DNA from: Henckelia pumila
Taxonomy: Eukaryota > Streptophyta > Magnoliopsida > Lamiales > Gesneriaceae
Assembly (NCBI RefSeq): GCF_033568475.1
Contig: NC_133122.1
Span: 9,972,701 to 10,036,700 of the forward strand
Reading direction: 5' to 3'
Length of the DNA stretch: 64,000 nucleotides
Part shown: positions 10,201 to 20,847 of the stretch, one piece after another
How positions within the stretch are numbered: position 1 is the first letter of the stretch
Layout: the number at the start of each line of letters is the position of its first letter
Made by a program: the position numbers and the translations under genes
Notes under the pieces: generated by a model
What the model was told of the DNA's origin: nothing
Databases searched by the model: none
What the model saw: the letters and a program-made list of their open reading frames with translations, nothing else

Positions 10201-13200
10201 AGCTCAATTCTTCACGAAATTGGATCTCCGCGCCGGGTACCATCAAATTCCAATGGACCCCGACAGTATTCACATGACGGCATTCCGCACTCACCATGGA
10301 CACTTTGAATTTCTAGTAATGCCTTTTGGGCTTACTAATGCCCCCTCCACCTTCCAAGCGCTGATGAACTCATTATTTCGCCCATTTCTCCGGAGTTTTG
10401 TGCTCGTATTCTTCGACGACATTCTGATTTATAGCCAATCTTGGCACTCACACTTGCACCATCTGCGTACCATCTTCAGTGTTCTTCAGAAACATCAGTT
10501 GTTCTTAAAGAAATCGAAATGTACTTTCGGAGGAAAGGAGGTAGCTTACTTGGGTCACATTGTATCTCCTTCGGGCATCCATGTGGATCTCGCAAAGGTA
10601 GAGGCCATTACACGCTGGCCCCAACCCACGACCCCCACGGCTTTGAGGGGATTTCTCGGGCTGACTGGTTACTACCGTAAATTTGTCAAGAACTATGGGT
10701 CCATTGCCGCCCCACTCACTGGTATGTTGCGTAAGAATTCATTTACTTGGACACCGGCGTCACTACATGCATTTGGGGAACTAAAGGCAGCCCTCACTTC
10801 CACCCCGGTTCTTGCTTTACCTGATTTCTCACAAACATTCATTGTCGAGTGTGATGCGTCTGACTTAGGCGTAGGGGCTGTTCTACAGCAACTTGGGCGG
10901 CCTATTTCTTTTTTTAGCCAGGCCCTGGCCCAACGCCACCAAAAACTTCCAGCTTATGAGCGTGAACTTATTGGATTGACTAAGGCTGTGCGTCATTGGC
11001 ATGCATACTTTTGGGGACAGTCATTCGTGGTCCGCACTGACCATTACAGCTTAAAATTTCTTTTGGAACAGCGCCTTGCCACCCCGGCCCAACAGCGCTG
11101 GGTCACCAAATTACTTGGTTTCGATTTTTGTGTTGAGTATAAGGAGGGACGCACAAACATTGTCGCAGATGCGCTGTCACGGAGGGAAACTAGCGAAGGG
11201 CAGCTGGCCTCCCTCTCTACGGTTCACTGGGATTTTTTATCCGATATACAGAAGGAGTACTCCACTAACGAGGAATTACAACTCTTATTACAGCAAATGT
11301 CCGATGGACAACTACAGGGCCCTTGGGAGCACAAGGGCGGGGTTCTGCTGTACAAAAACAGATTCTACATCCCATGTGACTCTCCACTTGTCGACAAAAT
11401 CATCTCTTCTATCCACAATAGCTGTCACGAAGGGTATCAAAAGACTCTCTACCGTATTACTAGGGAATTCTTTTGGCACGGCATGCGTCGACATATTCTG
11501 AATTTTGTTGCTTCTTGTTTGGTTTGCCAACGCAATAAAGTGGAACAGCTGCGCCCCGCAGGGTTACTTCAGCCACTGCCCATTCCTCATCAGATTTGGT
11601 CTCATATATCAATGGATTTTGTTGAAGGCCTACCCTCCTCTCAAGGGAAGAATGTCCTTTTTGTGGTGGTCGATCGGTTCTCTAAGTACGCACACTTCTT
11701 GCCTTTGGCCCACCCATATTCGGCTGCCTCGGTCGCCCGCATTTTCTTTGATCACATTTTCAAACTCCACGGTCTACCAGAGTCGATTGTTAGCGATCGC
11801 GATGTCACCTTCACTAGTTCCTTCTGGAAGGAGCTCTTTCGCCTTCAAGGTACCAAGCTTTGCTTTAGCTCTGCCTACCATCCTCAATCCGATGGTCAAA
11901 CCGAGGCTGTCAACCGAGTGGTAAAAATGTACCTTCGCTGTTTCACAAGCGATTACCCAAAAAAATGGGTGAATTGGTTGTCTTGGGCAGAATTCTGTTA
12001 CAATACGAGCTTCCATTCTTCTCTGAAAGCCACACCATTTGAAGTAGTTTATGGGCGCCCACCCCCGCGCTTACTGTCATACTGCCCAGGGCTGTCCAGG
12101 ATTGCAGCAGTTGATCATGAGCTCCAAAGCCGTGATGCAACCCTGAAAAATCTCCGTGATCGCCTACTCCGTGCGCAACAGGTTATGAAGACCAATTACG
12201 ATGCTCGACACAGGGAGATAGAATTTGCCGAGGGCGAGCTGGTCCTCCTCAAATTGCAGCCTTATCGCCACCTGAGTTTGGCTGCCCGTGCCAACAGGAA
12301 ATTATCTCCACGCTTTTATGGTCCTTTCAAGGTCATCGCTCGCATTGGCAAAGTTGCTTATAAACTTGAGCTTCCGTCGTCGGCTAAAATACACCCAGTG
12401 TTCCATGTCTCTTGCTTAAAAAAATTCCGAGGGGACTTCAGCGTTTGCACTTCACTGCCTCCCCTACACTCCGAGGATTCCCGCCCACTTCCGCAGTCTG
12501 TGCTCGATACAAGATTCCACAGAGGCCGTGCAGAGGTTCTAGTTCATTGGCAAGGCCTTTCCCCAGCCGAGGCTTCGTGGGAGGATGCTGCACTTTTGGT
12601 AGAACGTTATCCTTCCTTCGTGTTTGAGGGCAAACACGCGTCTCATGGGGGGGGTGATGTTATGTCCCCACACGAACCCACACAACGAGTATACAAGAGG
12701 TTCACGCATGGGCGGTTCAAGCAGCCGCAGTTGGGCTAGTATATCCTTGCATAAAGATTGGAGTCTTCTATATTTTTAGATTACTTTATCCTTGTTTTAT
12801 TTTATATTTATTTGAATTCTGCAGATTAGGATTATTGGTGGTTGTTTTTCTTTTGAATTTAAGATAGGGATAAGATCGTATTTGGCTTAGGTTGGAGTCT
12901 TTGAGTCTGATGTATTTATTGAACCACAAGGAATGAATAAAGCATCAGAATTTTACCAAACAAAAACATCGTCAAGATCGAAGGTTCTCTTTTCAACGAG
13001 CCTTAAATTTACTCGTCACCATTGGGCGCCAAGGTCGAAGATCGAACAAGAAGGAATTATATTCTGACTTGGACGATTTTATTCCCCAACGTCCCGTAAC
13101 GAGATCTCAAACAAAGAAACATAACAGGCTCTCACACTCCCAAATAAATAAAGGCCACTGGAGTCGGTTATTCTTTTTCTCGAGTAGCATGCACGGGTTG

Positions 13201-14088
13201 TACAGAAAAATTTATCTGGTTTTCTTACCTTTCAATTGAGTATAACATATTCATCATATTTCAATTAAATACCTTTTTGTGAATTGTTAAATTATGGTTG
13301 CAACAGTGACAAAGGAGTTTTAAAGCTTGTAAACCAAGAAATTTTCAATTGGCATCACTATCAACACTACACATACCACTGAACACTCAAATAAACCAGA
13401 TCAAGGATAATATGAACCCAATTAAAAATAACGAAAATTGACTGTAGACAAATTTGGGGAGGGGAGGATAGTACCTTGATCTCACAAAGCAATACTTTTT
13501 TCCCATTCAGCAAATCAACAACTCCTCGAAAAAGACAGCTTTCATGACAGTCAGGAGCGCATGCCCAAAATGTCAAGCAAGATAATACAACAAACCTGTT
13601 AAGCTTGCCAACCTTCTTGAGATAGAAATTCTTTTTCTGTAACAAACACAAAAATAAAAACAAACTTACTCATTACGTGAGTTAAATAATCAAGGCTGCC
13701 AATAATATATTAAATAATTTCTCTAACTTCTTTCTCGTTGTAGAATTTCAAGGCCAACCCCGCCAAATAGTTGAAATTTTCTATCCCATCGCAGTAAAAT
13801 CGTGTGGTTCCTCCACCTGGGTGACATTCACGCGGGTTGAAATATGTATCACACATCTGCCAACAAATTTAAACTTTTAAGTTTTTCGATGTTCATTCAT
13901 GGTGTGATAACGTAGAGTGCTAAGCCCAATTAAATCGAATAATAATATCGTAACAACACTATAAAATCCAAAGGATCAATCAAATGTGGTAGAAGAAAGG
14001 AACAACTTACATTGCGCAGATATGAAAACTCTGAATCATCCACTGGAAATAACCCTGCAAAATCAGTATCCCATTCAACTGTACTCAT
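7289..14088 (-). CDS. Small cystatin/monellin-fold-like protein, array unit 1 (4 exons, 144 aa), Gypsy in intron 3
   Basis: Minus-strand exons are 14011-14088, 13728-13856, 13475-13636 and 7289-7354, with stop TAA at 7289-7291. All introns are GT-AG and phase 0, giving 26+43+54+21 residues. The start is the ATG at 14086-14088, shared with units 2 and 3. The product opens MSTVEWDTDFAGLFPVDDSE. A helix-like stretch LAGLALKFYNEKE is followed by strands YLKKVGKLNRFVV, LSCLTFWA and KKVLLCEIK, with LFRGVV between. That order (helix, then strands with V-K-V and LTF-A) recalls plant cystatin and UPF0725-type folds, but the QVVAG inhibitory loop is absent, so inhibitor activity is not implied. No signal peptide is evident. 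Intron 3 is 6120 nt; without the Gypsy element it is about 928 nt, close to 946 nt in unit 2. The exon structure is well supported; the family name is tentative. Confidence 0.6.
7940..8408 (+). repeat. 5' LTR of the Gypsy chromovirus
   Basis: Starts TGTTATGTCC and ends ACATAACA, with TGTTATG/CATAACA terminal inverted repeats. By eye I see no difference from 12658-13126. Confidence 0.95.
8412..8424 (+). promoter_or_regulatory. Primer-binding site, tRNA-iMet type
   Basis: TTGGTATCAGAGA begins 3 nt after the 5' LTR and matches the first 10 bases of the usual plant PBS. Confidence 0.85.
8432..12739 (+). CDS. Gag-Pol polyprotein of a Ty3/Gypsy chromovirus, intact, 1435 aa
   Basis: I start it at the ATG at 8432, just after the PBS; the frame is open upstream into the LTR but only from a TTG. 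Domains in order, by approximate residue: retrotransposon gag (about 60-230); zinc knuckle CYNCDELYTSGHRC (about 275-290); aspartic protease with IDSGSTH (about 343); reverse transcriptase with YRALNTKTIKDKFPIP and catalytic FDDIL (about 660); RNase H with DASDLGVGAVL (about 805); integrase with H-C-C zinc finger (about 995-1033) and D,D,E motifs in VVDRFSKY, VSDRDVTF and SDGQTEAVN; and a C-terminal chromodomain with VHWQGLSPAEASWEDA (about 1356-1400), which in this lineage directs integration toward marked chromatin. The last 27 residues are encoded by the 3' LTR, so the frame runs through the polypurine tract. No stop or frameshift is seen. Confidence 0.95.
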   Translation: MGESSASQKQFEAFMKMYMDDRKAQEQDRQELRAQMETLSLEMAAIRTETFGNRDNNSNFDTNRQKERDNGDSTSNFPKFSKLVFPKFDGLTDPLGWLSRCEHFFRHHNTAENAKVGMASYHLEGDAQLWFLKVERDEPVLTWADFKEHCNQRFGPALRCTKLGELARLRQTGTVDEYQRQFEQLSTRASTLSQDQEVELFITGLKENISAEVLVHLPLTLPRAMQLARLYEQKSGQRRQDSGINSKKPSGTLSTQPFVKRLSRAEMDERRAKGLCYNCDELYTSGHRCKRLFWIEAYDHPYVDANDPGTEGPEISIHAITGTQGAQTMQIHGIISHLPFIVLIDSGSTHCFLDASLAEKLTLIIEPQASLWVIVANGRRLQCLGVCRKISITLGEQPFCIDFLVIPLQGFGAVLGVNWLRNLGAIQWDFSKMCMSFTHNNQTTVLQGITKERDHHVGELAATRVVDSTHEDMPSLLEEFSCIFLEPTGLPPSRNFMHRIILEQGTNPVVVRPYRYPHAQKDEIERQCAEMLEKGFIRPSHSPFSSPVLLVKKSDDSWRFCVDYRALNTKTIKDKFPIPIIDELLDELHGAQFFTKLDLRAGYHQIPMDPDSIHMTAFRTHHGHFEFLVMPFGLTNAPSTFQALMNSLFRPFLRSFVLVFFDDILIYSQSWHSHLHHLRTIFSVLQKHQLFLKKSKCTFGGKEVAYLGHIVSPSGIHVDLAKVEAITRWPQPTTPTALRGFLGLTGYYRKFVKNYGSIAAPLTGMLRKNSFTWTPASLHAFGELKAALTSTPVLALPDFSQTFIVECDASDLGVGAVLQQLGRPISFFSQALAQRHQKLPAYERELIGLTKAVRHWHAYFWGQSFVVRTDHYSLKFLLEQRLATPAQQRWVTKLLGFDFCVEYKEGRTNIVADALSRRETSEGQLASLSTVHWDFLSDIQKEYSTNEELQLLLQQMSDGQLQGPWEHKGGVLLYKNRFYIPCDSPLVDKIISSIHNSCHEGYQKTLYRITREFFWHGMRRHILNFVASCLVCQRNKVEQLRPAGLLQPLPIPHQIWSHISMDFVEGLPSSQGKNVLFVVVDRFSKYAHFLPLAHPYSAASVARIFFDHIFKLHGLPESIVSDRDVTFTSSFWKELFRLQGTKLCFSSAYHPQSDGQTEAVNRVVKMYLRCFTSDYPKKWVNWLSWAEFCYNTSFHSSLKATPFEVVYGRPPPRLLSYCPGLSRIAAVDHELQSRDATLKNLRDRLLRAQQVMKTNYDARHREIEFAEGELVLLKLQPYRHLSLAARANRKLSPRFYGPFKVIARIGKVAYKLELPSSAKIHPVFHVSCLKKFRGDFSVCTSLPPLHSEDSRPLPQSVLDTRFHRGRAEVLVHWQGLSPAEASWEDAALLVERYPSFVFEGKHASHGGGDVMSPHEPTQRVYKRFTHGRFKQPQLG
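12658..13126 (+). repeat. 3' LTR of the Gypsy chromovirus, overlapping the end of pol
   Basis: Same 469 bp as the 5' LTR. A tract of eight G (about 12647-12654) just upstream is the polypurine tract and is translated as part of the Pol C-terminus. The pol stop TAG at 12737-12739 lies 80 bp inside the LTR. Confidence 0.95.
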
Positions 14089-14201
14089 TTTCTTTGATCC
14101 CTCGCATTTTATATGCACACAAAATTCAATGATTTTTACCCAAAAATAAAGTCATCGATAAGCGACCTAACAAAACTCATAATACAGGTTCATGATATTT
14201 A

Positions 14202-14380
14202 GGCACCGTTTGGTTCATGGATTTGATGATGATGGATAAATAATCTAAGGATTATAAATCAATATACTTGGATTAGACAATGGTGTATGACATCAATCCT
14301 TGGAAGAACTTGAGTCAAACATTGAACATAAAAAAGATGATTAATCAATCAATGTGTTATCCTTCGCACCAAACGATGCC
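14202..14380. mobile_element. Short MITE (179 bp) with GGCACCGTTTGG ends
   Basis: Starts GGCACCGTTTGGT and ends in the inverted GCACCAAACGATGCC. TTA precedes and TAA follows, so a 2-3 bp TA-type duplication is possible. End sequences are PIF/Harbinger-like. The equivalent stretch in unit 2 (about 18250) lacks it. Confidence 0.65.
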
Positions 14381-15140
14381 TAAGAAGTAGTAAAGATTAT
14401 TTTTAAGATATAGCATACCTTAAAAAATTGCTTTTAAATATAAGCATGAAATTGTCATCTCAACGGGGTATAATGCAAGTTTTCAACAGCCTTAACTGGT
14501 TATCATCATCTTCCTAAGATTCAAGGACATGCACGTGTGAAGATGAGAACCAAAGTTCAACAACATGCAACTTATTTACACAGTAAAATATGTTTACAAA
14601 TTAAACTTCTAGACTTAGCCAGTATACCCAAAACCTGAGACTTCCCAGGTCTCAAACTCTTCACCAACTTGGAACTTGGTTCAGCTCCAAGATCTCTTTA
14701 ACTCAAAATATGAAGTGAGCATGATAGAACACGAGGAGGCTTAGAAATCAACAATATGAACTAGGGCAAGCTAGTTTCTCATGTGAACTCGTCTACAATA
14801 TGAACAAGGGTAAGTCAACCTCAAGACAGCACCAAAACAAAATTTATGCAGTCGGGTTTCAATTCCAATTTTGTCAAACTAGATTTGTATTTTGTATCCA
14901 GTCCTAATGGACTCAATTTGTCCCGAATTCAGTCAACCCACATCCCACAGCTAGCCAAGCACAAATTCAATTCAATAGATAAAAAACAAAACCTGTTAGA
15001 TGAGTCCGGGCAAACTTGTTGACATCCCTTAACTTTAGATGATGAGCCGGGTTAGCGAAGGGAAAATACGAGGAGATTGAAAGGGAGAACATGCACGATT
15101 GCACCCTAATCCTCCATGAGTTCTGCTCCCAGTGACAGAC

Positions 15141-15146
15141 TTTATA
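15141..15146 (-). promoter_or_regulatory. TATA box of host unit 1
   Basis: Minus-strand TATAAA lies about 1.05 kb upstream of the ATG. The downstream stretch to about 15000 is shared with units 2 and 4 and looks like a 5' untranslated exon. Confidence 0.5.
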
Positions 15147-15840
15147 GGTGAGGTGAGCTGAACTTCGGGTATGGGCTCACACTTACTCCTCCATTTGTAT
15201 TTCTTTTATTATTATTATTATTAAATATTTTTTATATTTTAAGAGAGTGTCTCTTGTTTTAATTCCAATAGTACCCTTTGATAGCCAAAAAAGGTTTAAA
15301 AGACTTGAGAACATCAAAACTGAAAAAAAAAAAAAAATTTGCTTTGGTCTCTAAATAAGTTATTCCTTTCCGATAAACACTAATAGCACACGATATATCC
15401 ATAAAATGTAAATTTCAAGATTACGTACCATCCACTTTGAACAGATCTACACCACCACGACAAACAGCTGCCCCAAAACTGCCATCAACCGAACCACCGG
15501 CAGTTTCACTAGCGTCGTAATCATCAATCCTTGTAGATTTCACCCAAAAAAACTCAATAAGAGAATACTATGAATACTGTACATGCATGTAGACACTGCA
15601 AAAAACTATGTTTCAATCAAAGAAGAGATTGTAATGAATAAACCAAAAAATTCTAAAGTAAAAATACAAAAGGCCATAATGAAGAAGAGAAACAGTCCCT
15701 GAACATCTATGCTCACACTACTAAGGCACATAACCAAAGTACAATAGGTAGCCACAATCACAGTCCTGACTGGAATTTTTAAAAAGATAATATAAGACTT
15801 TTAATAACGCCGAATCCAATTAATCACATTATATACAGAT

Positions 15841-16309
15841 CAGTGTTCCAAAAGGCAGCGCCTAGGCGGTAGGCGGTTGCCCACCACCTCGCTTTTTTGC
15901 TAGGCTATGCCTCTAGGCGTTGCCCGCCAAATCTCCCGCCTAGGTGGTGCCCAAGCCGCCTAGGCGGTTACTATTTTTTATAAAAAAAATTTAAAATTAA
16001 AAACTAAAAGAGAGAGGCGACGCGAGAAACAAACACAGAAGAAAAAAAGAATCGCAGAAAAAAAAAGTCAAGCAAAAAATTAAATATCTTATTAAATACG
16101 AATACTTGATATCTATTAATATTAGTATCTATGTAATTATTATTATTATATTTTATAAGAGTTTCGTACAAAAACTGAGTATAAGACATAAAAATTATAT
16201 TTTATAGTAAAACTCTTAATATCCTAAGTTATTTATTATTTAGGTTTTTTAAAAAAATCGCCTAGCTAGGCGGTGGGTCGCCGCCCGCCTACCGCCTTTT
16301 AGAACATTG
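15841..16309. mobile_element. hAT-type MITE, 469 bp, 8-bp TSD ATACAGAT
   Basis: Left end CAGTGTTCCAAAAGGC and inverted right end CAATGTTCTAAAAGGC, continued in both by GGTAGGCGG-type sequence, form GC-rich terminal inverted repeats around an AT-rich core. ATACAGAT is duplicated exactly at 15833-15840 and 16310-16317; 8-bp duplications mark hAT elements. No transposase inside. Confidence 0.9.
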
Positions 16310-16472
16310 ATACAGATGAATTGATAAGATGACTTTCCAACCAGAACCATCTAGAGCAAATGACTTCCCATCTAAGACAATCTTAAAGCTAGAATATATA
16401 ATAAATTCTCAACATAACCAATGACAAATCAATAAAGGAAGAACATGTTGAGGTATGATTTCATGATGCATT

Positions 16473-18144
16473 TTACCGTGGACGTTTGAGACAAGAATTT
16501 CCAGAATTATCAACTGGACTCTTAATTTCATCCTCATCCTAAAATTAAATGACAAAAATTAATTTCCCAAATATCATGTCAACAAAAATAAAAACAGTGA
16601 TAAAATGTAGAGGCTTTGATGATGCAATCTTATTCCTCTTTTGCATGTTCAAACATAATCTAAAATTATGGCTTTGATATTTATTTCAAACTTAGTTGAA
16701 GACTACTCGGGAACTCAAAGAATTTCAAGCATTTACTTCAAAACGCCCTGCCACAAGAAAACCACTCCATTTGATGCATACATATAGAAATAGCTGACCA
16801 ATATGACACATCTCTGCTTTGTCTTCTATGTTACCTTTCTCCATCTCATATTTTATAGTTATTGACTGGTACAATAACTGAATCAAAGATAAATTCACAT
16901 GGCTAGCATACAACAAGTAATGAATTCCTAGTTTGAAAGCTAGTTAAAAATCCAAATCCCGTACTAAACAGGCTTGGTCTAATCTAATTTAAACTTGATT
17001 TTGAAATTGCATAACTGGCATGAGGCTAAAACTGTTATGGGCCCAAAAGACAGTCGCATAATGCGTGAGAAGCCCAAAATTGTATTTGTTTGTTCTAGAA
17101 GAAATAAGGCTCACACACACTAGAGGTTGAGAATATATGGAGAGAATAGAGCTACTGGGGAGTTGGCTATTTCTTTTTCCTGTGTAACACATTCTAGCCT
17201 GTGCTAGGGTTGTACCAGAAAAAAAAAAAAATTCAGCCTTCTTTCCTTTCAATTCAACAGAACATATTTATCATATCTCAATTAAATACCTTTCTGTGAA
17301 TTGTTAAATTGTGGTTGCAACAACAAATGAGTTTTAAAGATAATAAACCAAGAAGTTTCATTTGGCACCACCATCAACACAACACACAGCACTGAACATT
17401 CAAATAAAACAGGAACAAGGATAATATGAACTCAATCGAAACACTAATGAAAATTGACCAAAGACAAAACAGTGAGAATGATACCTTGAACTCACAAAGC
17501 ACTACATTAACCCCACCCAGCACATCAACAAAACCTCGAAAAAGATGGCTCTCATCACTTTCAGTAGACCCAGCCAAAAATGTCAAGCAATAATATGTGA
17601 CCAATAAGTTAAGCTGGACAAATTTCTTGACATAGAGATTCTTTTGCTGTAACAAACCCAAAAAAATAACTAACAAAATAAGTAACAAAATCATTATAAG
17701 TGTTAAATAATCAAGGCTTAAATAATTTGTCTAACTTCTTGTTCGTTGTAGAATCTCAAGGCTGATTCCGCCAATTCTATGACATATTTTAACCTATCAA
17801 AACGAAAAAGTGTGACCCTTGCAGCTGGATCACGATCACGTGAGTTGAAACGTTTATCACACAGCTGCCAACAAATTTAAACAGCGTTAAGTTTCCGATG
17901 TTCATGAAACGTGGTGTGATAATGCAGAGTGTTAAACCGAATCAAATATCAAATAATAATACAGTACAAAACTAAAAATTCCCAAGGATCAAATCAAATG
18001 TAGTAGAAGAAAGGAATAATGTACTTCACGTCAAATCAAATGTAGTAGAAGAAAGGAATAATGTACTTCACGTAGTGATGACAACACCGAGTCATTCATT
18101 CGAAAAACCCTTGCAAAATTAGTATCCCATTCAACTGAACGCAT
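16473..18144 (-). CDS. Small cystatin/monellin-fold-like protein, array unit 2 (4 exons, 144 aa), intact
   Basis: Exons are 18067-18144, 17736-17864, 17485-17646 and 16473-16538, all phase 0 with GT-AG borders and the same four exon lengths as unit 1. The product begins MRSVEWDTNFARVF, has the helix-like ELAESALRFYNEQE, then YVKKFVQLNLLVTYYCLTFL, LFRGFVDVLGG and VVLCEFK, and ends SCLKRPR before TAA. This is the only unit without a large transposon and the best template for the family. Compared with unit 1, exon 3 is better conserved than exon 4. A 42-bp tandem duplication gives it two identical exon-1 donor sequences. The cystatin-like fold is inferred from the pattern only; the QVVAG loop is missing. 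It may be a plant-specific family with unknown function. Confidence 0.65.
17988..18071. repeat. 42-bp tandem duplication across the exon 1 donor of unit 2
   Basis: The stretch containing AAATGTAGTAGAAGAAAGGA and ending GTACTTCACG occurs twice with a 42-nt period, duplicating the exon-1 donor context. The proximal donor keeps the frame used in unit 1. Confidence 0.85.
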
Positions 18145-18598
18145 TTTCCTTGATCCCTCACATTTTATATGCACAGAAAATCAATTATTTTTACACAAAA
18201 TCCAGTTATCTAAAATAGTCAAGCGCAAAACTCATAATTCAGGTTCATGATATTTAAAGTAGTATACATAATTGTTAACATATGGCAGACCTTAAAAATA
18301 GATTTTCAACATAAGCATGAAATTGTCATCTCAACAGGGTATAATACATAAGGTCCCCATAGAGTAACGGTCTATCGTCTTATTACTATTCAAGGGCATT
18401 TGCACGTGAAGATAAGCACCAAATTCAGACTCAAAGTTCAACACCACGTACTCATTTACATAATAAATACGATTACAAATTAAACTTGTAAACTTAGCAA
18501 TGTATCCAAGCCTGAGACTTCCACGACTCAAACTCTTAACTATCTTGGAACACAGAAGAGAGTTAAGCTTCAAGATCTCTTTAACTTGAAATAATAAG

Positions 18599-18770
18599 GG
18601 TCCGTTTGGAGTGGGTTATAAGATAGATAATATAGAGATAAGTAATATATTGTAATAAAAAATAAAAAATAAAAAAGATAGTTAATATATGATTTGATTT
18701 GATTGATATATTATGGTTTGTTTGATTTGATTGGTTATATTTTATATAAAAATTTGTTCGTTTCTCAAGT
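18599..18770. mobile_element. Possible truncated MITE in the unit 2 upstream region
   Basis: Starts GGGTCCGTTTGGAGTGGG, a common MITE terminus, and is AT-rich. It is absent from unit 1 (about 14710). I cannot find the matching inverted right end. Confidence 0.35.
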
Positions 18771-19274
18771 GTCCAGTTGGCTGATAAAGGGGATGCATGC
18801 TTAATCCACATCTTCCAATAAGGAACAGAGATTTTCGCATTGGGCCATGCTTTGCGGTTTCAATTATCCAGCAAGAAGTTTGATTTAACTATCTACCATA
18901 TGACAGCAAGAGTTGGCAATTATACAAACCCCGAAACAGCACCAAAATGAAATTTGTGGCAGCAAGATTTAAATCCCATTTTTATATTTGTGAACTCAAT
19001 TTTTATATAGTCTCTGTCTTGTCAGATTAATTTTGGCCCACATTCAACTAACCCACGGCTAGCCCAGCAAAATTTCAATACAGGAAAAGAGAGAACAAAC
19101 CAAACATTTATCATCGTCTCTTACTGTTGGATGATGAGTCCAGGTAAACATTCATTGCCATCTAGTACCAATGGATGATGACCCAGCCTTGCAAAGGGAA
19201 AATACGAAGAGATCGAAGGGAAACAGCACCAGCCCAATTGTGGCCTAATCCTATGGGTTATACTCTGTCAGTTT

Positions 19275-19281
19275 TTTTATA
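19275..19281 (-). promoter_or_regulatory. TATA box of host unit 2
   Basis: Minus-strand TATAAAA at the same relative place as in units 1 and 4, preceding the shared 5' untranslated block (about 19130-19260). Confidence 0.5.
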
Positions 19282-19339
19282 TCACTAAGGTAAGATGGGC
19301 TGAACTTTGGGTGTGGTCTCACACTCACTCCTCCATTTG

Positions 19340-20265
19340 TATTTGTACATTTATAATATAACGAGTTCAAATTTATATGTTATTTTAATGTTAATACATT
19401 TTGAAATTTGGTTGAATAATTCGCAAAATCTTCACACTTAATTTTGTTTGTCAAGTGTGGGGGGTTGTGGATAAGCGAGGATAGTTTGCAAGGAATATAT
19501 TAAACCTTGTGTATAGATCAAATCGAGTACGGGTTTAAGTTTTGAAAGGTCGGGGTGGGTAAGGACCCGTCAATATATTAAAAAGCGCTCTCAGGTCTCC
19601 GGTCCTAGCCAGGTTGTGTGTCATACTTGATTAAATTTGACTATATTGTGCAAGTACCTCATTGTATTCAAGTTCATACATCTTGATGCATACCTCTTGT
19701 CAGACTTACAAATACGCATAATTTTCAAGCATTGGTTATGATCATATCATATTTGGTAATCATTCCCTCGGATTCCCAGATCGTATGAAATATAAGCTCT
19801 GGTTGCAGGAGAAGGTGATGGCAGCATCTATGGAAGAGAGCATTGGACCACTTCAGCCACAAAGGAAGAGAGCATTGGACCACTTCAACCTCATGGGAGG
19901 TAGTCCATGTTAAGTTAATTTTCAAAAGCATTTTGAATGAACAATATTTCGTTAGTTATCTGTATATTTTTCAAGTCAGTTTCCATTAATTACAAATTTC
20001 CATGAAATCACCAAAGAAGACAATGCTGGAATTACAAAAAAGACTTCACCATCACCATAAAATTATAATTAAAGCGGGTAAGCCTACATCATTACGAGAA
20101 AAAAATTGACAATAATTCAATAACGTTAATAAAATAATTAATTAAATTCAACCTTTATAAAGTTGAATTGTTGAAAATTTGTGAATTTTGTTTATTCATA
20201 ACAAGCTTCAAACATATTTAGACGATAAACAACACACTTCATATACATTGAATTTAAATTTCACG
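19340..20265. other. Spacer between array units 2 and 3
   Basis: No gene. It is partly shared with 35800-36840. It holds a 32-bp tandem repeat at about 19829-19893 (GGAAGAGAGCATTGGACCAC twice) and otherwise AT-rich sequence. Confidence 0.6.
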
Positions 20266-20847
20266 CTTACGTACCATCCACCTTGCCCAGATCTGCACAA
20301 CAATGACGTACAGCTGTCCCAAACATGCTTCATTCAAAAAAAAAATTGTTAATGGATAAACCACAAAATTCTAATCTAATCTAAAAATATGAAAGACCAT
20401 AATAGAGAAGTGAAACATTCATCGAGCATTTAAACCTGCACTACTAAGACACATCACCATAGTTGCACAATCATGGTCCTCCTTACTGAAACTTGCAAAT
20501 AAATAAGACGAGACTTTTAATATAATCCAGTTAATCACATGGCATACTAAAGAATACATGAGATAACTTTCCAACCAGGACCATCTTAAAGCAAGAAACT
20601 ATAAATACTAAACTAATGAAAAACATCACATAACGAATCTTGGATCAAATGACATCCCGACTAAGACAATCCAAAAGCTATAATAAATACACAACCACTG
20701 ACAAATAAATAAGGGAAGAACACATCAAGGCATGATTTCATAATGCATTTTACCGTGACCATTTGAGACGATATTTTTCCAAAACATCAACCGGAACGAA
20801 ATTTCATCGTCATCCTAAAAAATAAATAACAAAATTAACTTCCAAGC

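Larger units (their letters stand above)
7940..13126 (+). mobile_element. Complete Ty3/Gypsy chromovirus, TSD GGCTC
   Basis: Two 469-bp LTRs (7940-8408, 12658-13126) look identical base for base. GGCTC lies on both sides (7935-7939 and 13127-13131). The order is LTR, PBS, one long gag-pol frame, PPT, LTR. It lies in intron 3 of host unit 1, opposite to the direction of the gene. Units 2, 3 and 4 have an empty site (GGCTCACA or GACTCACA at about 17109, 30906, 38297). Identical LTRs and an unbroken ORF indicate a very recent insertion, possibly still mobile. Confidence 0.95.
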
